Assembly: GCA_937901435.1 (NCBI GenBank)
Contig: CALGTJ010000251.1
Coordinates: forward strand, 1-11,201
Origin: an uncultured Rhodobacter sp.
Lineage (GTDB): Bacteria > Pseudomonadota > Alphaproteobacteria > Rhodobacterales > Rhodobacteraceae
Reading direction: 5' to 3'
Length of the DNA: 11,201 nt
Under the pieces are notes generated by a model. That model was not told the origin of the DNA. It did no database searches and saw only the letters and a list, made by a program, of their open reading frames with translations. Below, in pieces: positions 1 through 6,227 of the stretch. Position numbers and translations under genes: made by a program. Each line of letters begins with the position of its first letter. Positions within the stretch are counted from its first letter, which is position 1.

Positions 1-1994
1 GCCTGCCCGATACCCTGCGCGACACCGCCATGCACCTGACCCTCGGCCAGCATCGGGTTGATCAGATTGCCGAAATCGTCGGTGACAGAGTATTTTACCA
101 CTTCGGTTACGCCCGTATCCGGGTCAATCTCGACCTCTGCGATATGCGCCCCGTTGGGATAGCTGCGCCCCGGCAGCTCTGCCTTCTCACGGAACCGCAG
201 CAGATCCATGCGCCCGGCCTCGCGCGCCATCTTGGCGACCTCAAGGAAGGTGGGCGTGACGTTGGATCCCTCGGCGCGGAAGGTTTCATCATCGAAAGTG
301 ATGTCGTCCTTCTCCACGCCCAACTCGCCCGCAAGAAACTCTGAGAACGCAGCCGTCATCACCTTGACCGCCGCCAGTGTCGCGTTGTTCTGCACCGTCA
401 CAGAGCGTGATCCCCCCGTGCCGCCACCAGAGGCGATCCGGTCACTATCCCCCTGAACAAAATTGATTTTCTCGACCGGAATACCGGTCTGATCGCTCAG
501 GAACTTGGCAAAGACCGTCTCATGCCCCTGCCCGTTCGATTGGGTGCCCACATAGATCGTTGCGGTGTCATCCTCATTGAACTCGACCTCTACATGCTCG
601 CTGGGATCGCCAAGGATGGACTCGATATAGTAACTAAGCCCCAGCCCGCGCAGCTTGCCCTTTGCGGCAGACGCGGCCTTGCGCGCGGCAAACCCGGCGC
701 GATCCGCAACGACTTCGGCACGGCTCAGGACGCGGTTGAAATCGCCCACGTCGTAAAGCTCTCCGGTGACGGTCTTGTAGGGGAAACTATCCGGCGCGAT
801 AAAGTTGCGACGGCGCAGCTCCCACGGGTCAATCCCAAGGTCGCGCGCGGCGTAATCCATCGTGCGTTCCAGCACATAGATCGCCTCGGGGCGGCCCGCG
901 CCGCGATAGGCGTCAACCTGCGTGGTATTGGTGTAGATCGCACGAGAGCGCAGGCAGGCGGCCTGCACATCATAGGTGCCCATAAGAACGCGGATGAACA
1001 GTTCCGACTGGATCGCTTGGGCGAAATACGAATTATAGGCGCCCAGATTGAACAGGTTGCTGACCCGGTAACCGATGATCTTCAGATCCTTGTCCAGCGC
1101 CAGTTCTGCGGTCGAAATAAGATCGCGCCCGGCGTTGTCGGTCAGCATCGCCTCTGTGCGCTCGGACATCCAGCGCACCGGGCCGCCCACGATGCGCGCC
1201 GCATGAGGCAGCACAAGGTATTCCGGATAAGGCATCCCTTTCATCCCGAATCCGCCCCCAACGTCCGGGTTGGTGACGCGGATCTGTTCGGGATCAAGGC
1301 CATAGTTGGCCGCCAGATGATCCTTCATCCCCCAGACACCCTGTCCACCAAAGCACAGATGCATCCGCGCGCCGTCCCATTCCGCATAGGCGCCGCGCGT
1401 CTCCATCGAGTTGCAGATGATGCGGTTGTCCGCAATTTCATAGGTCAGGTGATGGGCGGCGGCGGCAAAGGCCTCGTCGGTCTTGTCCTGATCGCCAAAC
1501 CAGTAGTCCAGCGCGACGTTGTCGGGCGCTTCGTCATGGATCACCGGACCGCCGGGGGTCGGGTCGACATGGGGGTCCAGTTCGTCGAAATCAAAGACGA
1601 TCAGATCGACCGCATCCTTGGCTTGCGCCAGCGTTTCCGCAACAATCGCCGCAATCGGTTCGCCCACAAATCGCACGCGCCCCTTGGCAAGACAAGGCCG
1701 TGCCGGGCCCGCCCCGTCAGAGCCATCACAGTTTTTCAGCCGCGTGCCCTGCATGTTGGGGTCAATCCCGGCCTGTTCCAGATCCTCGACCGTCAGGATT
1801 GCCAGCACGCCCTCTGACGCGCGCGCCTCATCCAAATCCAGCGTCAGAATGTCGGCATGGGCCACAGGGCTGCGAAAGAACAGAACATGAGCGGCGTTTT
1901 CTGGTGCAATGTCATCTACATAGCGACCCTCTCCGGTGAGGAAGCGCTGATCCTCAACCCGAAGGGTCGATTGGCTTTTTCCAAAGGCGTCCAT
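1..1994 (-). CDS. Xanthine dehydrogenase / CO dehydrogenase family molybdopterin-binding large subunit (partial, C-terminus off the left edge)
   Basis: This is the catalytic large subunit of a molybdenum hydroxylase (CoxL/XdhB-like). The family hydroxylates carbon centres using a molybdopterin cytosine dinucleotide cofactor, normally together with FAD (M) and 2Fe-2S (S) subunits. The minus strand is open from the start to the window edge, giving about 664 residues where the family usually has 760-800. Seen: the N-terminal hallmark RVEDQRFLTGEGRYVDDI at about residues 12-29, the cofactor-loop motif GGGFGMK at 246-252, and AYRGAGR at 362-368. AYRGAGR is the form II signature; true aerobic CO dehydrogenases (form I) carry AYRCSFR, so CO is unlikely as substrate. 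The visible end, near a GVAQGIGQ motif, lies upstream of the catalytic Glu motif, which is outside the window. I chose the ATG at 1994 because GGAG sits 6 nt upstream. An in-frame ATG at 2030 adds 12 residues but has only a close GAGG. No S or M subunit lies on its upstream side, where a divergent dioxygenase starts. The substrate is unknown. Confidence 0.93.
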   Translation of the reverse strand, partial: MDAFGKSQSTLRVEDQRFLTGEGRYVDDIAPENAAHVLFFRSPVAHADILTLDLDEARASEGVLAILTVEDLEQAGIDPNMQGTRLKNCDGSDGAGPARPCLAKGRVRFVGEPIAAIVAETLAQAKDAVDLIVFDFDELDPHVDPTPGGPVIHDEAPDNVALDYWFGDQDKTDEAFAAAAHHLTYEIADNRIICNSMETRGAYAEWDGARMHLCFGGQGVWGMKDHLAANYGLDPEQIRVTNPDVGGGFGMKGMPYPEYLVLPHAARIVGGPVRWMSERTEAMLTDNAGRDLISTAELALDKDLKIIGYRVSNLFNLGAYNSYFAQAIQSELFIRVLMGTYDVQAACLRSRAIYTNTTQVDAYRGAGRPEAIYVLERTMDYAARDLGIDPWELRRRNFIAPDSFPYKTVTGELYDVGDFNRVLSRAEVVADRAGFAARKAASAAKGKLRGLGLSYYIESILGDPSEHVEVEFNEDDTATIYVGTQSNGQGHETVFAKFLSDQTGIPVEKINFVQGDSDRIASGGGTGGSRSVTVQNNATLAAVKVMTAAFSEFLAGELGVEKDDITFDDETFRAEGSNVTPTFLEVAKMAREAGRMDLLRFREKAELPGRSYPNGAHIAEVEIDPDTGVTEVVKYSVTDDFGNLINPMLAEGQVHGGVAQGIGQ

Positions 1995-2235
1995 TATCTG
2001 CTCCGATTGAATGGGTGTTTGCTCAGACATTAGCCTCTGGCGCTCTGTTGTCCAGCGATGGCGGCGCTGTTTTTCGCCCAAACAGCCGTGACGCGTCTCC
2101 GCGCGATACGGTGGTGTCACAACGCCTGAAACAAAGGCTGTCTGATCCGCGACACGCAGGTCGCATACAGGTCGTATATGGTGCAGACTTTGCAAAGGCC
2201 TGCACAGGATCATCGTCAAAACAACAGAGGCCCCC
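1995..2235. promoter_or_regulatory. Divergent intergenic region between the Mo-hydroxylase and the dioxygenase, with candidate operator
   Basis: The two genes point away from each other, so both promoters should lie here. I see no convincing sigma-70 -35/-10 pair. The right half holds two structures. One is an 11-bp direct repeat at 2160-2170 and 2171-2181, matching at 8 of 11 positions. The other is a perfect 10-bp palindrome CTTTGCAAAG at 2188-2197, flanked by GTGCAG (2181-2186) and CTGCAC (2200-2205). They sit 30-75 bp before the dioxygenase start codon, a usual place for a repressor or activator site. No regulator gene is in the window. Confidence 0.45.
2181..2205. promoter_or_regulatory. 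Nested inverted repeat, candidate operator
   Basis: The outer arms GTGCAG and CTGCAC are exact reverse complements around position 2193. Inside them lies the perfect palindrome CTTTGCAAAG (2188-2197), centred at 2192.5. The half-base offset means the two symmetries are nearly but not exactly concentric. The site ends 30 bp before the dioxygenase ATG. The binding protein is unknown. Confidence 0.35.
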
Positions 2236-3132
2236 ATGCTTGACACCATCCCCCTGACCAATGGTCACCTGTCCCGCCAGACGTCACAGCAATATTGGAA
2301 CGACGGCTATCTCTTTCCCATCGACGTGCTGAGCGCGTCCGAGGCCGCTCAGGCCCGGCGCGAGTTGGAAGAGATAGAGGCGAAATGGCTGGACAATGGC
2401 CTGCCCCTGCCGCTGAACACCTACAAGCGTGTGAACGCCCATCTGGTGATGCCGATGGCCGCGCGCCTGTCCACCCATCCGGCGGTTCTGGACGTGGTTG
2501 AGGGTATTCTGGGGCCGGATATACTGGTCTATGCCGCTGAATTCTTTATCAAAGAGGCCCGGACGACCCAGATCGTGTCAATGCATCAGGACCTGACCTA
2601 TTGGGGCCTTGGCGCGACGCAGAACCTCGTGACGGCGTGGATCGCCCTGTCGCCGTCGACACCGCTCAGCGGGTGTATGGATTTCGTGCGCGCCAGCCAC
2701 AAGAACGCCATTTTGCCCCACGAGGATACGTTTGACGCTAACAATCTGCTGTCGCGCGGCCAAGAGGTGCACGTCGATGTGGCCGAGGCCGACAAGGTCG
2801 CCATAGAAATCCACCCCGGACAGATGTCCCTGCACCATGGGCTGACGATCCACGGATCTGGCCCCAACCAGTCGGACGACCGTCGCATCGCGCTGGTGGT
2901 GCGCTATTGCACGCCCGATGTGGCGCAAGAGGTGGGCGACAGAGATTTCGCCATGCCCGCACGCGGCACGGACACCAAGGGCAACTTTACCCATGTGACA
3001 GCACCCAGAGGCGACTTTACCCCGGAAAGCCTCGCCCTCTACGAGGACATCCGCAAAGCGATGGCCAAGGTCATGATGCGCGGCACCCAAAGCGGCACCC
3101 AAAGCGGCGGCGCGTCGGGTATCTACGGCTAG
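2236..3132 (+). CDS. Phytanoyl-CoA dioxygenase (PhyH) family Fe(II)/2-oxoglutarate oxygenase
   Basis: This is a cytoplasmic mononuclear non-haem iron oxygenase of 298 residues, normal for the family. Members couple oxidative decarboxylation of 2-oxoglutarate to hydroxylation of a small molecule; ectoine hydroxylase and the phosphonate hydroxylase PhnY are relatives. The facial triad is visible: H117 and D119 in MHQD, and distal H206 in TIHGSGPN. R217 of DDRRIAL, 11 residues later, is the expected 2-oxoglutarate carboxylate ligand. The Asp of HxD is present, so it is a hydroxylase type, not a SyrB2-like halogenase. The ATG at 2236 has AGAGG 5 nt upstream. The gene is divergent from the Mo-hydroxylase and converges on the amidase with 2 bp between stops. 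The C-terminus has a short duplicated GTQS segment encoded by a 12-bp tandem repeat. The family call is firm; the substrate is unknown. Confidence 0.95.
   Translation: MLDTIPLTNGHLSRQTSQQYWNDGYLFPIDVLSASEAAQARRELEEIEAKWLDNGLPLPLNTYKRVNAHLVMPMAARLSTHPAVLDVVEGILGPDILVYAAEFFIKEARTTQIVSMHQDLTYWGLGATQNLVTAWIALSPSTPLSGCMDFVRASHKNAILPHEDTFDANNLLSRGQEVHVDVAEADKVAIEIHPGQMSLHHGLTIHGSGPNQSDDRRIALVVRYCTPDVAQEVGDRDFAMPARGTDTKGNFTHVTAPRGDFTPESLALYEDIRKAMAKVMMRGTQSGTQSGGASGIYG
3081..3104 (+). repeat. 12-bp tandem duplication inside the dioxygenase gene
   Basis: The unit CGGCACCCAAAG occurs twice in a row without mismatch (3081-3092 and 3093-3104). It is in frame and adds four residues, giving GTQSGTQS close to the C-terminus, past the catalytic fold. 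It looks like a recent slippage duplication with little functional effect. Confidence 0.85.
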
Positions 3133-3134
3133 CC

Positions 3135-4529
3135 CTATCCCACCGGATCAATCGGGCGCAGGTCAAAGCCCAGAACACCCTCGATACGCGCAGCAACACT
3201 CAGACAGGCCTCATCGCCCATCTGCGGGCCAACCACCTGCACGCCCAGCGGGACGGGTCGGCTGTCCAAAGTGCGCACGGTCGCACTGGGCAGGCCCAGC
3301 ACGTTGATGATATACATCGCCCGCTGCGCGCGGATCATCTCTGGCAGGGTTTCAGGTTCCAGAAAGTCCTGCTCGACCCGAAACGGCGGCATCGCGGACA
3401 CGGGCAGGATCAGCGCGTCAATCTTTTGGAACATCCCGGCCCAATCCCGTCGCAGCCCGTTACGGCGTGCCTGACAGGTCACAAGCCGGTCACGTTTCAC
3501 AATGCCGAAGGCGGTTTCATAGGCGGCAAAGACATCCATCATCGCCGCACTGCCATGCTCGCGCATAAAGGGCAGCGTCGTGGCGTCTGTCTCGGTGTTC
3601 AGGATCTCGCCCCAGACCTGTGCGGCCTCTGCAGCATGGGGCGGCATCACTTCGACCAGTTCGAACCCGGCCTCTTTCGCGGCCTCGACCGCTGCAATGA
3701 CAGCCCGCTCGACATCCGGATGAACACCGTCCCCAAAGGGGTCCACGCAATAGCCGACCGTTTTGGGCGGTTTGGGATCGGCGGGGGCCGCTTGCCACAA
3801 AGGATCCTGCCACGCCCCCCGCGACAGACCCGGCAAGGCGGCCTGCACATCCGCGACAGAGCGCGCGATCACCCCCTGCACCGACATCGACGCGATGGTC
3901 ACGGGCCGTTCTGCGGTCGCACCGGGGTAATAGGCAGGCACCCGGCCCAGCGAGGGGCGCAGCGTCGCCAGCCCGCAGGTATAGGCCGGATAGCGCAGCG
4001 AACCACCCAGATCATTGCCATGTCCAAGGCAGCCCATACCAGCCGCCACCGCAGAGGACGCCCCGCCGCTTGATCCGCCCGGCGTCAGGCTTTTGTCCCA
4101 AGGGTTCAGAGTCACGCCATAAATCGGGTTCGAGGTGAACCAGCGCAGCGAAAATTCCGGGGCCGACGTGCGCCCGATCACAACACCACCAGCCGCCTTG
4201 AGGTTGGCCACCACCGCCGCATCCCCCGGTGCGGGCAGCGTGTTCAAAGCGGGCACACCGTTCGAGGTCGGGTATCCTTGCAGATCGGCGTTGATCTTGA
4301 TGGTCACCGGAACGCCCCACAGGGCGGGCAAGTCTTCAGGTCGGTTGGCGTCCATCGCGCGGGCCGTGTCGCGCGCCGCATCCTCCATCTTGTCCACCAC
4401 CGCGTTCAGGGCCGGGTCTACCTCTGCGATGCGCGCCAGATGCGCCTCTGTCACCTCGCTGACGCTGACGTCCCCCGCCGCAATCGCTTGTGCCGTCTGC
4501 ACGGCCGTCATCTGGATCAACTGGTTCAT
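3135..4529 (-). CDS. Amidase (amidase signature family)
   Basis: This is a serine hydrolase of the amidase signature family, 464 residues, a usual family length. It should hydrolyse a carboxamide to the acid and ammonia or an amine in the cytoplasm. The Ser-cisSer-Lys triad is complete: K78 in VPVTIKIN, the cis-Ser in PGGSSGG (S153 by spacing), and nucleophile S177 in GNDLGGSLRYPA. The family sequence continues through NPWDKSLTPGGSSGG, and I see no frame damage. The frame is open further upstream, but I start at the ATG at 4529 because GGAGG lies 5 nt before it and the protein then begins directly with the normal N-terminal helix. The gene is divergent from the HD-domain gene, with 116 bp between start codons, and convergent with the dioxygenase. 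The context suggests release of nitrogen or an acid from an amide intermediate, but the substrate cannot be inferred. Confidence 0.95.
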   Translation of the reverse strand: MNQLIQMTAVQTAQAIAAGDVSVSEVTEAHLARIAEVDPALNAVVDKMEDAARDTARAMDANRPEDLPALWGVPVTIKINADLQGYPTSNGVPALNTLPAPGDAAVVANLKAAGGVVIGRTSAPEFSLRWFTSNPIYGVTLNPWDKSLTPGGSSGGASSAVAAGMGCLGHGNDLGGSLRYPAYTCGLATLRPSLGRVPAYYPGATAERPVTIASMSVQGVIARSVADVQAALPGLSRGAWQDPLWQAAPADPKPPKTVGYCVDPFGDGVHPDVERAVIAAVEAAKEAGFELVEVMPPHAAEAAQVWGEILNTETDATTLPFMREHGSAAMMDVFAAYETAFGIVKRDRLVTCQARRNGLRRDWAGMFQKIDALILPVSAMPPFRVEQDFLEPETLPEMIRAQRAMYIINVLGLPSATVRTLDSRPVPLGVQVVGPQMGDEACLSVAARIEGVLGFDLRPIDPVG

Positions 4530-4645
4530 TATGCCCTCCGTTTTGGATAGCATGGCAGGCAAGGGCAGCCTGCACAACGTCGCAAACAGGCTGGACGCGC
4601 GGGTATTTTCAGGCGACCCTGCCCCAAACCGCAAGAGGATCCCAA
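4530..4645. promoter_or_regulatory. Short divergent intergenic region between amidase and HD-domain gene
   Basis: The 116 bp must hold both promoters unless these genes are read from farther away. It contains an exact 6-bp inverted repeat GCAGGC / GCCTGC (4555-4560 and 4568-4573, 7-nt spacer). The right arm continues into CCTGCACA, which also occurs at 2199-2206 in the other divergent region. Ribosome binding sites lie at both ends: GGAGG for the amidase and GAGG, 7 nt before the ATG, for the HD gene. Confidence 0.35.
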
Positions 4646-5242
4646 ATGGAGCACGTTAAATTCACAGCCATGGAAAATGGTGACAAGGAAGATTACGACT
4701 TCCTGAACGAGCATGAGGTTGAATTCGCGGCAGGCACGGCAGATCGTCTGCTCAAGGCGCTGGTGGATCTGGACACAGGCCTTTCAGGCTACCAGATCAC
4801 CCGGCTGGGTCATTCGCTGCAATCGTCCACACGGGCCGAACGGGACGGGGCGGATACCGACTGGATCGTCTCGGCCCTGCTGCATGACATTGGCGACATC
4901 TATGCGCCCTACAATCACGACGAATATGCCGCTGCCGTGCTGCGCCCCTTTGTCCGTGAACAATGCGCATGGGTGGTCGAAAAGCACGGCGATTTCCAGC
5001 TGGTCTACTACGGCGAACATGTCGGCGCGAACCCCGACAAGCGCGACCAGTTCCGCGACAGCCCCTATTTTGACGACTGCGCCGCCTTTTGCGCGCGCTG
5101 GGATCAATCCAGCTTTGACCCCGCCTATGACACCCTGCCCCTGTCGCATTTTGCCGATCGTGTCCGCGAGGTTTTTGCTCGAACACCCTATGACCCGCAG
5201 GTGATCCGCGCCGGGCTGCGCGAGCCTTTGACCACCCCATAA
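4646..5242 (+). CDS. HD-domain protein, probable PhnZ/MIOX-type mixed-valent diiron oxygenase
   Basis: This is a 198-residue single HD domain. Such proteins are routinely named phosphohydrolases, but a subset are diiron oxygenases (PhnZ, TmpB, myo-inositol oxygenase). All six metal ligands of that subset can be placed: H56 (RLGHSLQ), H80 and D81 (ALLHDIGD), H91, H114 (VEKHGDF) and D153 (ARWDQSSFDP). The spacing and the HSLQ...GAD...ALLHD pattern resemble PhnZ as I recall it. The Glu seven residues before the first His ligand in PhnZ appears to be Tyr49 here, which argues for a different substrate. The ATG at 4646 is chosen because GAGG lies 7 nt upstream and an acidic N-terminal helix follows. 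The open frame extends further upstream but overlaps the amidase start region. The PhyH oxygenase two genes away supports a two-step oxidation reading. A plain phosphohydrolase remains possible. Confidence 0.9.
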   Translation: MEHVKFTAMENGDKEDYDFLNEHEVEFAAGTADRLLKALVDLDTGLSGYQITRLGHSLQSSTRAERDGADTDWIVSALLHDIGDIYAPYNHDEYAAAVLRPFVREQCAWVVEKHGDFQLVYYGEHVGANPDKRDQFRDSPYFDDCAAFCARWDQSSFDPAYDTLPLSHFADRVREVFARTPYDPQVIRAGLREPLTTP

Positions 5243-5303
5243 GGGCAACCCAACCGCATCACTGCACCATCGGCAGAAGGCCCAGCGGTATATCCCAGCA
5301 CAC

Positions 5304-5912
5304 TTAACCCAGGCGCATCTCGCGCTTGGGCGGGCCCACATCGCCCTCCCAATACGCATCCTTACCGAGGCGGAAAACCACGATCCGATCGCCAGCCTCG
5401 TGTAATTCCCGCAAGTGATACATCGAGCGCATCAGGCTCTCGCCCACCTGCCCGTCCTCTTCGCGCCAGACCAGCCGCGCCTGTTCGCTGCCGTTGATCT
5501 TGACCCCGGCATCCTTGATCGCCGTGATCACGGCAAAGCGTTTGTCCCCATCGCGGCGGGCCTTGATCGCTCGGTTCGCCTCGCTGCCAAACCACCACAG
5601 GGCCGCCAGACCGATCACTCCGATCACCAGCCCTATATAGCGCAGAATTCGCCCGTTTCGGTGATAACTGCCCGGCTCGTGCTCTATGTGGGACGGATCA
5701 TCCCGCAAATAACGGATGACCGTGGACTCGCCCACCGCCGTCCCATCGTAATAATCCGAACTGACCTCTGCCTCTGTATGTAACAAGCCGTTAGAGGTCT
5801 TGTAGATGAACAGTACGTAATAGGACCGCTCTTCGTCCCCTTCGCTACCCGTGGTCACAACCTCGCGTTTGTCCTCAACCACCGCGCGGGCATAGCGCCC
5901 TTCGGCATCCAT
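5304..5912 (-). CDS. DUF3592-like membrane protein, larger downstream part of a frameshifted gene
   Basis: The 202-residue open frame begins in the middle of a DUF3592-type domain. It has a mixed beta segment (YYVLFIYKTSNG), then the family-style stretch AVGESTVIRYLRDDPSHI at about 59-76, one membrane helix at about 89-108 (RILRYIGLVIGVIGLAALWW), and a charged C-terminal domain of about 90 residues. Intact family members start with another membrane helix. Here that helix is encoded immediately upstream in a different frame (6063 to 5950). Reading one T fewer in the T8 run (minus strand) joins both into a 252-residue protein with two membrane segments. The ATG at 5912 lacks a clear Shine-Dalgarno, so it is probably not the true start. 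The function of DUF3592 is unknown. Confidence 0.75.
   Translation of the reverse strand: MDAEGRYARAVVEDKREVVTTGSEGDEERSYYVLFIYKTSNGLLHTEAEVSSDYYDGTAVGESTVIRYLRDDPSHIEHEPGSYHRNGRILRYIGLVIGVIGLAALWWFGSEANRAIKARRDGDKRFAVITAIKDAGVKINGSEQARLVWREEDGQVGESLMRSMYHLRELHEAGDRIVVFRLGKDAYWEGDVGPPKREMRLG
5308..5330. terminator. Possible stem-loop at the end of the DUF3592-like gene
   Basis: CCCAGGCGC (5308-5316) and GCGCTTGGG (5322-5330) can form a 9-bp stem with one G-U pair and a 5-nt loop on plus-strand RNA; minus-strand RNA has an A-C mismatch there. It overlaps the last codons of the minus gene and lies 65 bp after the HD gene. No U tract follows on either strand, so terminator activity is uncertain. 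Confidence 0.25.
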
Positions 5913-6063
5913 CCGATCCCCAAGATATAACGCACTGGCTGAAAAAAAACGTCAGGGCCACCAGCAGCAGCCCGAATAACAGACACAGCCAGCCACCAAA
6001 GCGGATGAACAGGCTGAACCAGCCGCGCGGGCGGGCGCGAGAGTGTTTGCGGCGATACTTCAT
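5875..6063 (-). pseudogene. N-terminal membrane-helix fragment of the same DUF3592-like gene, out of frame
   Basis: From the ATG at 6063 the frame reads a basic start (MKYRRKHSRARPRGW), then one strong membrane helix at about residues 20-40 ending LLLVALTFFF. It then enters nonsense (a Cys/Arg-rich tail) and stops at 5875. AAGGGG lies 6 nt before this ATG, a good ribosome binding site, so translation very likely begins here. The shift lies at 5942-5949, where the plus strand has eight A. It could be a real mutation, a homopolymer sequencing error, or slippage that restores the frame in part of the products. Confidence 0.7.
5942..5949. other. Eight-base A/T homopolymer at the frameshift point
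   Basis: The run of eight A on the plus strand reads as eight U in the mRNA of the minus-strand gene, directly after a Thr codon (ACG). Seven U would read Phe-Phe-Ser-Ala-Ser and continue in frame to the stop at 5304. Such runs are frequent sites of sequencing indels and of polymerase slippage. Confidence 0.9.
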
Positions 6064-6227
6064 AATCGGCCCCTTCGTTGCCACCACCAGACGTCTTTGC
6101 ACAGCTTATGCGCCAAACCTCGCCAAGAAAATCCCGCATTGCACCCAAGCCTCGCCCTTTTCCTTTCGTCGCCTTTTGGATAGACGAGACCCAACCCGTC
6201 AAGGGACCGGATAGAGGACGCTCAGAC
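6064..6227. promoter_or_regulatory. Divergent intergenic region upstream of valS
   Basis: The 164 bp separate the start of the DUF3592-like gene from valS and should contain both promoters. I could not assign a -35/-10 pair with any confidence, and I see no T-box or other leader structure. Confidence 0.35.

Noticed and set aside
522..1817. A plus-strand open frame of 431 codons opposite the molybdenum hydroxylase gene
   Set aside because: The minus strand encodes clear family motifs throughout (GGGFGMK, AYRGAGR). The plus translation is His/Arg-rich and resembles no protein.
1..1994. Naming the first gene as aerobic CO dehydrogenase coxL
   Set aside because: The active-site loop reads AYRGAGR, not the AYRCSFR of proven CO dehydrogenases.
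2236..3132. A halogenase reading of the dioxygenase
   Set aside because: Fe(II)/2OG halogenases replace the Asp of HxD with Ala or Gly; here D119 is present.
2907..4073. A plus-strand open frame of 388 codons across the dioxygenase end and the amidase
   Set aside because: It is a shadow frame covering parts of two well-supported genes, with a His/Arg-rich translation lacking motifs.
4530..4634. A 35-residue N-terminal extension of the amidase
   Set aside because: A strong GGAGG lies 5 nt before the ATG at 4529, and the family N-terminus begins there.
4490..4645. A longer start for the HD-domain protein, reaching into the amidase gene
   Set aside because: It would overlap the amidase start and its ribosome binding site, while GAGG lies 7 nt before the ATG at 4646.
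6078..6227. A 50-residue N-terminal extension of ValRS
   Set aside because: The extension does not resemble ValRS, and an acceptable GAGG site precedes the ATG at 6228, which gives the normal N-terminus.
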